64,000 bases of DNA from contig NZ_PNXY01000016.1 of the NCBI RefSeq assembly GCF_002879865.1, positions 62,001 through 126,000 of the forward strand. The letters run 5' to 3'. The DNA is from Paraburkholderia rhynchosiae (GTDB lineage: Bacteria > Pseudomonadota > Gammaproteobacteria > Burkholderiales > Burkholderiaceae). The position numbers and the translations under genes were made by a program. Position 1 is the first letter of the stretch, and each line of letters opens with the position of its first letter. Of the stretch, positions 35,995 to 44,467 are shown in pieces. The notes beneath the pieces were generated by a model. The model was not told the origin of the DNA, did not search any database, and worked only from the letters and a program-made list of their open reading frames with translations.

Positions 35995-36903
35995 CTAGGC
36001 TGGTGAGCCAAAGAACTGCCTACGCACATGTAACGCGCCGTCTACAACAAGTAGCCCGACAGCGGTCCAGATTGGAATATAGGTCATCATTTCGTCCGGC
36101 TTGATCCGCTCGCCGATCGCGAGCGCCACGAAAACAATGAGTACCGGTTCAACATACCCGAGGAGGCCGAACAGGCTGAAGGGGAGCTTGCGGCTCGCGA
36201 GGATGTAGGTCATGAACGCGGCCGCGGTGAGCATACCCAATAACGGCACAAGGACGTAAAGGCCGGGCGCGCGCTGGAAGGCCGCGCCCATATCGGCATC
36301 TTTAAAAATGAAATAAGCCGCCACAGGGAACGTGAGGAGCATGTCGAACCAGAGACCGCCAAGATTATCGGTTCGCAGCTTCTTTCGCGCGGCAAAATAG
36401 AGTGGGAAGCCCGCAGCCACAAAAAGGGAGAGCCACGAAAAGTGGCCGACGAAGTAAAGCTGATGCAGCACGCCGAGCGCAGCACTCACCGTCGCGATAG
36501 TCTGCAGCAGCGACAACCTCTCACGGTAAAAGATCTGTCCCACTAGCAGCAGGGTCAGAGGGAGCATGAAATACCCGAGCGACAGGTCCATCCCGCGCTG
36601 GTTGATGGGAGCCCAGAGGAAAAGCCATTGTTGTGAGCCGAGCAGCGCGCTGCTTGCGCAAAGTCCAACGAGGAGCCAAGGTTCTTTTTTGATTCGCGCG
36701 AAGAGAGCTGTGATGTATCGTGATTCGTTTCCTACCACCATCAGCATGGTGAGAAACGGCAGCGTGAGAAGCATGCGCCAGGCAAAGATCTCTTTCCCAT
36801 CAAGAGGGACGAGGAGCGTCGCATAGAAGTAAAGCCCAGCGAAGAGAGCTGATGAAGCTAATGAACAAGCGATACCGAACCTGAGCAAAACAACACCGTA
36901 CAA
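35995..36903 (-). CDS. rarD: EamA-family transporter, RarD-like
   Basis: The product has 302 residues and about ten hydrophobic helices. RarD-type wording includes GIACSLASSALFAGLYFYATLLVPLDGKEIFAWRMLLTLPFL, LFLWAPINQRGMDLSLGYFMLPLTLLLVGQIFYRERLS and LPFSLFGLLGYVEPVLIVFVALAIGERI. RarD proteins are inner-membrane permeases of unclear substrate, annotated as chloramphenicol-sensitivity proteins. It follows a LysR gene on the same strand by nine bases and may be its third co-transcribed member. Confidence 0.82.
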   Translation of the reverse strand: MYGVVLLRFGIACSLASSALFAGLYFYATLLVPLDGKEIFAWRMLLTLPFLTMLMVVGNESRYITALFARIKKEPWLLVGLCASSALLGSQQWLFLWAPINQRGMDLSLGYFMLPLTLLLVGQIFYRERLSLLQTIATVSAALGVLHQLYFVGHFSWLSLFVAAGFPLYFAARKKLRTDNLGGLWFDMLLTFPVAAYFIFKDADMGAAFQRAPGLYVLVPLLGMLTAAAFMTYILASRKLPFSLFGLLGYVEPVLIVFVALAIGERIKPDEMMTYIPIWTAVGLLVVDGALHVRRQFFGSPA

Positions 36904-36912
36904 GGTTTGAGA

Positions 36913-37875
36913 TTACTGGATGAGGCGCTGGAACGCGCACCCAGGGAATGGATGGTCCCATATCGGACCATTTTCGAATTTGGACACCAGCCAGTCTTTG
37001 AACGCGAGAGTTTTGGCGGGTGAAAATCGCGCAGAAGGCCTTACAAGATAGACCGCTCCGGAGCCATCGAGCTGCCACTCTGGAAGAATCCGGACCAGCT
37101 TGCCGCTCTTCAGATCACGGCTCATGAGCCACTCTCCTGCCCCGAGGATGCCCACGCCGTCGCGGGCTGCGGCCAGCAAAGTTTCGCTGTCGTTCGCGGT
37201 CAGCGAGCCTTTCGGCACAATTGTTTCGTGCAGGTCTCCTTGAATCAAACGCCACTCCGGGAAAGTTGCGAGCCGCGTGAACCTCAAACAGCTGTGTCGA
37301 AGGAGGTCCTTGGGAGCGTCAGGTGAACCATGTCGTTCCACATATTCTGGCGAAGCACAGAGGATGCGGTGGTGGTCACACAGTTTCTTCGCAATCAGCC
37401 GGTTGTCACTGAGCTCACCGATACGTATGGCAGCGTCAAACCCCTCGCCGATGAGATCAGCGAATCGCTCGCTGTAATCGGCGATGATGGAGACTTGCGG
37501 GTGCTTCTCAAGAAACTCGGGTAGCATCGGACCGATCCAGAGGCGTCCCATTGCAGCAGGAAGGGCGAGACGCAGGACGCCTCGGGCTTCGGCGGCGCCT
37601 GATGACGCTTCCTGTTCTGCCTCCATGATCGAGCCAATGGCAGACCGGAGGCGCTCGACGAGCGCCACACCGGCATCCGTCATCCTGACATGTCGAGTAG
37701 ACCGCTCGATCAACCGCACACCCAACCGTTTTTCCATTGCGGCGAGCCGCTTTGAAATCACCGTTGGATGACGCTCCAGTTGCCGGCCGGCCGCGACAAA
37801 GGAACCTGCGGAAGCGACAGCAAGTAGCGCGGCAATCTCGTCTGCGTGGGTTGTATCGAGCGTAGTCGGGATCAT
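36913..37875 (-). CDS. LysR-family regulator
   Basis: The product has 320 residues. The N-terminal winged helix is AALLAVASAGSFVAAGRQLERHPTVISKRLAAMEKRLGVRLIERSTRHVRMTDAG. The effector domain carries GVLRLALPAAMGRLWIGPMLPEFLEKHPQVSI, FDAAIRIGEL and AARDGVGILGAGEWLMSRDL, the CrgA/DhcR-type subgroup. Its start overlaps the quinone oxidoreductase stop as ATGA, so the two are translationally coupled. It probably senses an electrophile or quinone handled by that enzyme, which is inference from context. Confidence 0.86.
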   Translation of the reverse strand: MIPTTLDTTHADEIAALLAVASAGSFVAAGRQLERHPTVISKRLAAMEKRLGVRLIERSTRHVRMTDAGVALVERLRSAIGSIMEAEQEASSGAAEARGVLRLALPAAMGRLWIGPMLPEFLEKHPQVSIIADYSERFADLIGEGFDAAIRIGELSDNRLIAKKLCDHHRILCASPEYVERHGSPDAPKDLLRHSCLRFTRLATFPEWRLIQGDLHETIVPKGSLTANDSETLLAAARDGVGILGAGEWLMSRDLKSGKLVRILPEWQLDGSGAVYLVRPSARFSPAKTLAFKDWLVSKFENGPIWDHPFPGCAFQRLIQ

Positions 37876-38846
37876 GGTTTCAGAATAATCGCTCCTGCTG
37901 ACGCACCGGTTTCGAGGTCTGCGTGTGCCGTTGCTGCATCTGCCAGCGCGTAAGTGCGCCAGATGCGCGCCGAAATTGTACCTGCCGCCAGCGCAGACAG
38001 TACATCCCTCGCGCGCTTCTGGTATTCAGCTGCGGTGCTCGTATGGGCCACAATCGAAGGGCGCGTCAGGAAGAGCGAGCCTTTTGCGTTCAACGTGGAT
38101 ACGTCCACCGGACCCGGAGCGCCGCTCGATGCTCCGAATGACACAAGAAGACCGCGCGGTCGCAGACTGTTCAGTGAAGCGTCGAATGAGATCCGACCAA
38201 TCGGGTCATAGACGACGTCGACCTTCCGGCCTTCGGTTGCCTTTGCAACTTCATTGGCAAGCGTAGCGGGATTAAACACAATCACGTCGTCGCAGCCTAC
38301 GTTCTTTGCGACCTGAACACTCGCGGCCTTCGACACGACGCCGATCACTGTTGCCCCCAGCGCTTTTGCCCAAGAGGCCATAATCTGGCCCACGCCGCCA
38401 GCCACGCCGTAAAGAAGGACAGTTGTTCCCCGCGTAACCGGAAACGTTGACTTCAAAAGATATTGCGCCGTAATGCCCTTGAATAGCACCGCCGCTGCAT
38501 CTTCGCAGGAAACGTCGTCGGGAAGGGGCACGAGTCTGTCGGCAGGAAATAGCCGTGCGCTTGTGTATGCGCCAATCGGGCCGGTCGCATACGCGACTCG
38601 CTCCCCGACCTTGACGTTGTCGACCCCCGCGCCGACTGCTACGACCCGACCTGCACCCTCAAGACCCAGTCCGGATGGTAGCGGGATTCGCACGGCGCCG
38701 TTTCGCTGCGTGACATCGAGATAGTTCACGCCGATCGCATCCTGTTCCAGCCAGACTTGACCTGCTGCCGGGTCGGTCTTCTCACCTGTACTGACTGTCA
38801 TCACATCTGGCGAGCCTGTGTCGGTAATCCGGATTGCTGTGATCAT
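37872..38846 (-). CDS. Quinone oxidoreductase (zinc-independent MDR family, QorA-like)
   Basis: The product has 324 residues. ATG 38846 follows AGGAG by five bases; the GTG at 38852 is less likely. QOR motifs are QDAIGVNYLDVTQRNG, PSGLGLEGAGRVVAVGAGV, LLYGVAGGVGQIMASWAKALGATVIGVV (NADPH site) and DVVYDPIGRISFDASLNSLRPRGLLVSFGASSG. Structural and catalytic zinc ligands are absent, as in zeta-crystallin-type reductases. It would reduce quinones or enones with NADPH. It is the first gene of a three-gene minus-strand unit with a LysR and a RarD-like transporter. Confidence 0.87.
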   Translation of the reverse strand: MITAIRITDTGSPDVMTVSTGEKTDPAAGQVWLEQDAIGVNYLDVTQRNGAVRIPLPSGLGLEGAGRVVAVGAGVDNVKVGERVAYATGPIGAYTSARLFPADRLVPLPDDVSCEDAAAVLFKGITAQYLLKSTFPVTRGTTVLLYGVAGGVGQIMASWAKALGATVIGVVSKAASVQVAKNVGCDDVIVFNPATLANEVAKATEGRKVDVVYDPIGRISFDASLNSLRPRGLLVSFGASSGAPGPVDVSTLNAKGSLFLTRPSIVAHTSTAAEYQKRARDVLSALAAGTISARIWRTYALADAATAHADLETGASAGAIILKP

Positions 38847-39027
38847 TAACACTCCTCTGTCGACCGATCGCTTTCCCTATGGTCCCCCATTCTGATAGCT
38901 GCGTCGGACAAGAGCAATGGCACGTTTTTGCATTTCAAAAATGCACCCTGTGCAGCAATCGATTCAACCGCCTCGAAACGGTGATGGCGATGTTTGCCTT
39001 GAGAGCGCTGTGAGGTCGGTGGGAACG

Positions 39028-40269
39028 TCAACCGACCGAGACCCGGTTTGCCTGTGCTGCGTGAACGGACTCCATGGGTCCAAGTTTCGCAAGCGTCAGG
39101 ACGAGGATTGCGACAGCGGCTCCCGCGCATACAACGGCCATCCACCCAATCGTCTGTATGAGTCCACCGGAGAACCTGCCGATTGACTCGACGACGAGCG
39201 GGCTCAGGAAATTACCGAGGAAGAACGCTCCCATATACCCGCCGGTGGCGCGGCCGCTTTGCTCGAACGGCACTCGTGCGAGGGCCCACGTCCCAAGAAG
39301 CGGAAGTGCCATGCCGCCGCCTGCTGCGGCGAGAAAAGCGCCCCCGATCGTCGCGTTGACACCTGCGGACAATGCGATGATAAAAAAGCCTGATGCGAGC
39401 AGTCCGAAGGCGGCCACCAGAAGGCGATTGATCGGCCACCGTGCGAGCCGGTGAAAAATGAACGAACCCACCGGAATGCCGGCGTTGGCGATCGCACCGC
39501 CGAAACCAAGGACCGCCGGCGCGGTGACGCCGCGCGCGCTCAGCAAAAAGCTGATCTGAACCGGCACGACAAAGAACATAACTGATGCGAAAAGGATCAG
39601 CAGGCAGAGGTGGCCGATCGCGCGCCACGGAAATGGCATCTTTTGCGCGTGTACATGTTCAGCGTGCGCTTCTTCCGGTTCCCAGATCAGCGCCGCGATA
39701 AACGGCAGGAACAGAAACGCGCATCCGTAGACCAGGAACGGCGTGCGCCAGCCCGCAGCCAGGCTACCGAGCCCACCGCCAACCGAGAACATCAAGGCGG
39801 CTACAACGGAGGCCGAGGCGTGCTGCATCGTCAGCCACTTCTGTCGCTGCACCCCTGAAAAATAGTTGGCCACCAGCGCAGTGGCCACCGTGACGATTGC
39901 CGCCTCGGCAAGACCGATGACCGCGCGTGAGACGACGATCGCGTACAGGTTCGTCAGCCAGAACGGCAGAACGCCGGCAACCGCATAGATTGCGACCGCG
40001 GTCATGTAAAGACGTTTGCGCCCGAACGCGTCGACCAGCGATCCTACGAGCGGGCTGAACAGCGCGATCATCAACGCGGGAATCACCAACACGATCAACG
40101 TCAGCACATCGGCGTTCGGAATGCCGGCGAAGTTGTGGCGCATCAGGGGAAGGACAGGGGCGATCAGCACGGCACCGGTCGATGCCAGCCAGCAACTCGC
40201 CATTAACAGCCAACCATGCCCGTTGCCAGCGACGCGCGCGGACCGGGCTCCAGGGGAAATCTGAATCAT
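39028..40269 (-). CDS. MFS transporter
   Basis: The product has 413 residues from ATG 40269, with TTGGAGAC upstream; the frame to 40395 is an artefact. It has twelve hydrophobic segments with LLMASCWLASTGAVLIAPVLPLM, FSPLVGSLVDAFGRKRLYM and SRAVIGLAEAAIVTVATALVANYF. It has no recognisable substrate-specific motif. It is the third gene after the cupin and BKACE genes on the minus strand (128 bases downstream of BKACE). A role in uptake or export for that pathway is likely. Confidence 0.84.
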   Translation of the reverse strand: MIQISPGARSARVAGNGHGWLLMASCWLASTGAVLIAPVLPLMRHNFAGIPNADVLTLIVLVIPALMIALFSPLVGSLVDAFGRKRLYMTAVAIYAVAGVLPFWLTNLYAIVVSRAVIGLAEAAIVTVATALVANYFSGVQRQKWLTMQHASASVVAALMFSVGGGLGSLAAGWRTPFLVYGCAFLFLPFIAALIWEPEEAHAEHVHAQKMPFPWRAIGHLCLLILFASVMFFVVPVQISFLLSARGVTAPAVLGFGGAIANAGIPVGSFIFHRLARWPINRLLVAAFGLLASGFFIIALSAGVNATIGGAFLAAAGGGMALPLLGTWALARVPFEQSGRATGGYMGAFFLGNFLSPLVVESIGRFSGGLIQTIGWMAVVCAGAAVAILVLTLAKLGPMESVHAAQANRVSVG

Positions 40270-40397
40270 GTCGTCTCCAATGTGTTTGGTGTTCGTGCGC
40301 ACGCGCTCGCCTGCGCGAGCCATCAACCGACCTCGATCGCCTCCTGCTGGCCGCCGCTTGCATCGCGGCGAGCCGGCCCGATCGATACCCGGCACAG

Positions 40398-41327
40398 CTA
40401 GAAGGCGACCTGGTCGCCGCCCTTCAGATCGAGCATGCGTCGCACTTCGTCGGGCGAGGCGATTTCGATGCCAAGCTCGCCGAGAATCCGGCGAATCTTG
40501 CGGACCTGCTCCGCGTTGCTTTGCGCAAGCTCGCCGCGGTTGATGTACAGGCTATCTTCCAGCCCGACCCGCACGTTGCCGCCCATCAGGCTCGCCATCG
40601 TCGCAACCGGCATCTGATGCTTGCCGGCCGCCAGCACCGACCAGTGATAATCGTTGCCGAACAGCCGGTCGGCGGTACGCTTCTGATGCAGCAGATCTTC
40701 CGCATGCGCGCCTATTGCACCCCGCAGGCCGAACACGGTCTGCACAAAAAGCGGCGGCTTCACGAGCCCCTTTTCAAGGAAGTGCTGCAACGTGTACAGA
40801 TGGCCGACGTCGTAGCACTCAAACTCGAAACGCGTGCCGCCGGCTTTACCGACGTGCTCCAGAATCCATTCGATGTCGTCGTAGGTATTCCTGAATATGA
40901 GCCCGCGCGTGCCCTTGAGAAAGGGCACTTCCCAGTCGTGGCGCCATTCGCGCTCGCGCTTTGCCATCTCCGATAGCACCAGATTCAGCGAGCCCATGTT
41001 GAGCGAGCACATCTCGGGCTTTAGCGCGCGGCCGGCGGCCGCGCGTTCCTCGATAGGCATATTGGGGCCACCGCCGCCCGTTGAAATATTGATGATCGCG
41101 TTGGTCGCCGACTTGATGGCCGACACGAAGCGCCGAAAGATCTCGGGGTCGCCGGAAGGGCGGCCATCGTCGGGATTGCGCGCGTGCAGATGAATGATCG
41201 AGGCGCCGGCTTCGGCGGCCGCGATCGATTCCGCCGCGATCTGTTCCGGGGTGACGGGCAGAAACGGCGACATCGACGGCGTATGCGCGCCGCCCGTCAC
41301 CGCGCAGGTGATGATCGCCTTGCTCAC
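40398..41327 (-). CDS. BKACE family beta-keto acid cleavage enzyme (DUF849)
   Basis: The product has 309 residues. The GTG start overlaps the cupin stop (GTGA), with AAGGAGAA upstream. Family motifs are IITCAVTGGAHTPSMSPFLPVTPEQIA, SIIHLHARNPDDGRPSGDPEIF with the zinc His pair, NISTGGG, CYDVGHLYTL and VRVGLEDSLYINRGELAQSNAEQV with a catalytic Glu. BKACE enzymes condense a beta-keto acid with acetyl-CoA to give acetoacetate and a new CoA ester. The first was Kce of lysine fermentation; specificity varies widely. Its pairing with a cupin and an MFS transporter does not reveal the beta-keto acid. Confidence 0.9.
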   Translation of the reverse strand: MSKAIITCAVTGGAHTPSMSPFLPVTPEQIAAESIAAAEAGASIIHLHARNPDDGRPSGDPEIFRRFVSAIKSATNAIINISTGGGGPNMPIEERAAAGRALKPEMCSLNMGSLNLVLSEMAKREREWRHDWEVPFLKGTRGLIFRNTYDDIEWILEHVGKAGGTRFEFECYDVGHLYTLQHFLEKGLVKPPLFVQTVFGLRGAIGAHAEDLLHQKRTADRLFGNDYHWSVLAAGKHQMPVATMASLMGGNVRVGLEDSLYINRGELAQSNAEQVRKIRRILGELGIEIASPDEVRRMLDLKGGDQVAF

Positions 41328-41890
41328 AGCGGTTCTCCTTCAACGAGGTCGAGCAGCACGAAGGCCATCCGGCACGGCTTGCCCGAGCGGTTTGCCCAGC
41401 TATGGTTGGTCGCGCGCTGGATCAGCACGTCGCCAGCGCGCATCAGCGTTTCGCCTTCGTCCAGCAGCGCCCAGATTTCGCCGTCGAGCACGATTGCGTA
41501 ATCGAGCGATTCGGTTTTGTGAAACCAGAAATGCCGCGCGCCGGACTTGTCGCGCACGCCGCTGTCGTCGAGGAATTGCTTCAGTTGCGCTTCGTCGTAA
41601 TTCTCATCGGGCGGGAAATCGACGATGCGCAGCAGCGAGCCGCCCTTCGAATGAAAACCAAACGCATGGCCGGGCGGCGCCGGTTCGTCGCCGGTCGCGC
41701 GCGCCTCGCCGGTCGCCCAGACGACTTGCGCAATCGGCAATCCGGGACGATTCGTCCTGTTCAATGTGGGTCCGTCTGAAACGACGCAGGATCCGCCTAG
41801 CGCATTGGTGCCCGTGACGATTCGGCGGACTGGGCGACAGTCGTTGGCGCCAAATTGCTGCGGGTCGCGATGAGTTACCAGAGTCTCCAT
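41324..41890 (-). CDS. Cupin-domain protein
   Basis: The product has 188 residues with AAGGAAA before the ATG. The C-terminal half is a single cupin barrel: FWFHKTESLDYAIVLDGEIWALLDEGETLMRAGDVLIQRATNHSWANRSGKPCRMAFVLLD. The usual metal-binding cluster is partly kept (H, E and a later H). The N-terminal half (RIVTGTNALGGSCVVSDG, PGLPIAQVVWATGEAR) matches a recurrent cupin subgroup in aromatic catabolic clusters. Its function is unknown; it could be an isomerase or ring-modifying enzyme. An ATCGTATCG repeat element lies 23 bases upstream. Confidence 0.75.
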   Translation of the reverse strand: METLVTHRDPQQFGANDCRPVRRIVTGTNALGGSCVVSDGPTLNRTNRPGLPIAQVVWATGEARATGDEPAPPGHAFGFHSKGGSLLRIVDFPPDENYDEAQLKQFLDDSGVRDKSGARHFWFHKTESLDYAIVLDGEIWALLDEGETLMRAGDVLIQRATNHSWANRSGKPCRMAFVLLDLVEGEPL

Positions 41891-41900
41891 TTTCCTTCCA

Positions 41901-41930
41901 TTAACGAGTCGAATCGTATCGTATCGTTAA
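41901..41930. promoter_or_regulatory. Operator-like element between cupin and PBP2 genes
   Basis: TTAACGA (41901-41907) and TCGTTAA (41924-41930) form an inverted repeat. The interval contains tandem ATCGTATCGT repeats, the reverse complement of ACGATACGAT. The same core occurs at 48083-48107, 48184-48204 and, as ATACGAT, before the TetR gene at 54253. The position between divergent genes suits a shared operator. Confidence 0.5.
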
Positions 41931-42059
41931 TTAGGTGGAATGGACTGTCAATAGGGAAAAGACTTAGCCATGATCGGGGAATATGGCTCAAGATCGCCTT
42001 GACAAATGTGAACGGTCCGTTTTGTAATGTAGGCACTCAAACAACAACGGTCTAGATTC

Positions 42060-42920
42060 ATGGAGACAGAAAGGATTCGCGTGATGTGGTTCGTGCCGCC
42101 GCTGCTGGCCATCGTCGCGCGTCAGGAGGAACAGGCAATGACAGTCGAGGCCACGCGCAACCGTTCGTCCGATGAGCAGTTCGACGCGCTCGTGGCCGGC
42201 GATGTGCACGCGGTCGTGACGTCGATGGACAACGTGATCGGCTGGAATGGCCGCGAGGGGCCGCGCGACTTTCGCGTGGTCGCGCAGATCGAGCGAGCCA
42301 CGCCGCTGACGCTGGTCGCGCAGCCGCAATGGCGCAAGTTGAGCGACCTGCGCGGCACCAGCCTGCTGGTCGATGCGACCGGGAACGGTTTCGTGGTTGC
42401 GCTGAGAGCGATGCTGCGCGAGGCGGGCATCGAACCCGGCGCGGTCCGCTTGACGCCTGCGGGCGGCGTCAAGGAGCGTTTCGATGCGCTCATGGCCGGG
42501 CAGGGCGACGCGACCTTGTTAGGGCCGCCATTCGATTCGATGGCGGCGGCATCGGGTTTGACGCGTATCGCGAGCGTGCAGGACAGCTATCCCGACTTTC
42601 CCGGCCAGGGCGTCGTGGTACGAACCGGCAGCAAGGCGAGCCCGAAGGTCGCGACATGGCTGCGAACGCTGGAGCAAGCTCGCCGTCGCGTCGGCGAGAA
42701 CGATGAGCTTGCGAGGCAGGCTGTGCTCGCCGCCGGCTTACCCGCAGCGGCGGCCGAGGCAATGATTGCGCTCAATCCCGACTCGCTGTACCCGAGCCGC
42801 GTGGGCGTCGCGCTACTCGTCGCCCATCGGCGGGCGCTCGGTCTGGTTGGCGCGGACAATGACTATTCCACCATCGTCGACGATTCGATGATTGGCAAAT
42901 GCACCGGAGGAGCAAGGTGA
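42060..42920 (+). CDS. Substrate-binding-like protein (PBP2/NMT1-type fold) without signal peptide
   Basis: The product has 286 residues. The segments ALVAGDVHAVVTSMDNVIGWN, KLSDLRGTSLLVDATGNGFVVALRAMLREAGIEP, VKERFDALMAGQGDATLLGPPFDS and FPGQGVVVRTGSKASPKVATWLRTLE resemble the type II periplasmic binding fold of NMT1/SsuA-like proteins. The N-terminus (METERIRVMWFVPPLLAIVARQ) is a first beta-strand, not a signal peptide, and no ABC partner genes are nearby. A cytoplasmic ligand sensor or a repurposed enzyme is possible. It overlaps the next gene by four bases (GTGA), so it belongs to that operon. Confidence 0.7.
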   Translation: METERIRVMWFVPPLLAIVARQEEQAMTVEATRNRSSDEQFDALVAGDVHAVVTSMDNVIGWNGREGPRDFRVVAQIERATPLTLVAQPQWRKLSDLRGTSLLVDATGNGFVVALRAMLREAGIEPGAVRLTPAGGVKERFDALMAGQGDATLLGPPFDSMAAASGLTRIASVQDSYPDFPGQGVVVRTGSKASPKVATWLRTLEQARRRVGENDELARQAVLAAGLPAAAAEAMIALNPDSLYPSRVGVALLVAHRRALGLVGADNDYSTIVDDSMIGKCTGGAR

Positions 42921-43912
42921 AGCGATATGCGCTCGGAACATTTTCGGCGGGCGACGGTGCCCGCTTTGTCGGCCTTGTCATGAATGAGCGCGTGGCTTCG
43001 CTCGTCGGACTGGCGGCGGTTCATTGTGAGTCTGAACTGTTGCAGGCGACCACCGTGCTAGCGCTGCTGGAGAACTGGTCGACGAATGAGCCGGCCCTGG
43101 CCCGTCTCGCAGACAAGGTCGCGGAAAACGACGGTCAATGGCATGCGCTTGCCGAACTGCACACGCATCCGGCCATCGATCTGCCGCGCCAGATTTTTTG
43201 CACCGGCGCGAATTATCGCAAGCACGTCGTCGATCTCACCGTCGATGCGAAGGTGGGCCCCGAAGGACTCGACGAGGCCGCACTGCGGCGCTGGGCCGAA
43301 GCGATGATGGACGAGCGGCTTGCGAGCGGCGAGCCCTACGCATTTACCAAACCGGTTTCCGCTGTCTCCGGCGCCTTCGATCCGCTAGTGCTGCCGGGCA
43401 CCACAAACAAGCCGGATTGGGAACTGGAGCTGGCCGTTGTGATAGGTCGAGGCGGCTACCAGATTTCACGCGAACGGGCGCTCGACCATGTAGCTGGCTA
43501 TGCGATTGTCAACGACATCTCGGCGCGCGATCTGATTCCTCGCACCGACTACAAGATGCTTGGCACCGACTGGTTGCGCTCAAAGGGGCAGCCTGGTTTT
43601 CTGCCGCTTGGGCCATACCTGGTGCCGAAGGCGTTTGTGCCGGATCCCCATCGCCTGAAGATGCGGCTGACGGTCTCCGGGCAGGTCATGCAGGACGAAA
43701 CGACCGCCGACATGCTGTTCGGCATCGAACGGCAAATCGAATACATCTCGCGCTATTCGCGCCTGTTGCCCGGCGACGTGATCTGTACCGGCTCGCCGGC
43801 CGGCAACGGCACGCACTACAACCGCTTTCTGTGCGACGGCGACGTAATGGAAGCCGAAATCGAAGGACTGGGCCGTCAGCGGCAAATCTGCATCGCACAA
43901 CAACGTGGCTGA
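42917..43912 (+). CDS. Fumarylacetoacetate hydrolase family protein
   Basis: The product has 331 residues from GTG 42917, preceded by GGAGGAGCAAG. FAH-fold motifs are IFCTGANYRKHV, the metal ligands in DWELELAVVIGRG, YAIVNDISARDL, GFLPLGPYLVPK and GDVICTGSPAGNG. These enzymes cleave or hydrate acylpyruvates, or decarboxylate ring-fission products, with Mg or Mn. It is co-transcribed with the PBP2-like, thioesterase and MFS genes, as expected for the lower part of an aromatic pathway. The exact reaction is undetermined. Confidence 0.87.
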   Translation: MKRYALGTFSAGDGARFVGLVMNERVASLVGLAAVHCESELLQATTVLALLENWSTNEPALARLADKVAENDGQWHALAELHTHPAIDLPRQIFCTGANYRKHVVDLTVDAKVGPEGLDEAALRRWAEAMMDERLASGEPYAFTKPVSAVSGAFDPLVLPGTTNKPDWELELAVVIGRGGYQISRERALDHVAGYAIVNDISARDLIPRTDYKMLGTDWLRSKGQPGFLPLGPYLVPKAFVPDPHRLKMRLTVSGQVMQDETTADMLFGIERQIEYISRYSRLLPGDVICTGSPAGNGTHYNRFLCDGDVMEAEIEGLGRQRQICIAQQRG

Positions 43913-43915
43913 GCT

Positions 43916-44392
43916 ATGGCTGAAATAAGCGCAACGACGGTAGCTCGCGACAATCCCGACCGTGCGTTGCTGCACGACCTTCTGTCGACGCAAGCGCGCA
44001 ATGTCGCGCTTCACATGAATCCTGCGTTGATCTCGCTTGGCGCGACCTTGTTGATGGGCAACGCGGATTCGCTGTCGATCGGCTTCACCGCGCCCGAGCA
44101 TTCGGTGCAAGGCAACGGCGTGGTATCCGGCGGCACGCTGGCTTCGATGCTCGACTTCGCGATGGCTCTCGCACTGCTTTCGAAGCTGCCGCAGGGGCGC
44201 ACATGCGCGACCATCAGCCTCAACGTCGACATGATCGAGCCGGGGTATGTCGGCCAGTTTATCGCCGATGCGCGGGTCAAGCGTCTCGGCGGCCGCGTGT
44301 CGTTTGTCGAGGCCGACCTTTACGACGCGACCCGCGCCCGGCGTGTTGCCAGCGCCACTGCGCCGTTCGCGGTGTTCGACGTGCGCGGCTGA
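43916..44392 (+). CDS. PaaI-family hotdog thioesterase
   Basis: The product has 158 residues, the usual size. The hotdog fold shows HSVQGNGVVSGGTLASMLDFAMALALLSKLPQG (helix with the catalytic Asp) and TCATISLNVDMIEPGYVGQFIADARVKRLGGRVSFVEADLYD. It should hydrolyse an acyl- or aryl-CoA in the cytoplasm. It begins three bases after the FAH gene stop. Confidence 0.85.
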   Translation: MAEISATTVARDNPDRALLHDLLSTQARNVALHMNPALISLGATLLMGNADSLSIGFTAPEHSVQGNGVVSGGTLASMLDFAMALALLSKLPQGRTCATISLNVDMIEPGYVGQFIADARVKRLGGRVSFVEADLYDATRARRVASATAPFAVFDVRG

Positions 44393-44467
44393 GTGCGAGC
44401 AGCGGCATTTGCCAGGCAGCCACCTTACCGTTCGAGAAGCCGGATGCCATCGGGTACGAATCGGGCA

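Noticed and set aside
38929..38945. TGCATTT/AAATGCA hairpin between the MFS and quinone oxidoreductase genes as a terminator
   Set aside because: On the relevant strand it is followed by A residues, not T; too short to call either a terminator or an operator.
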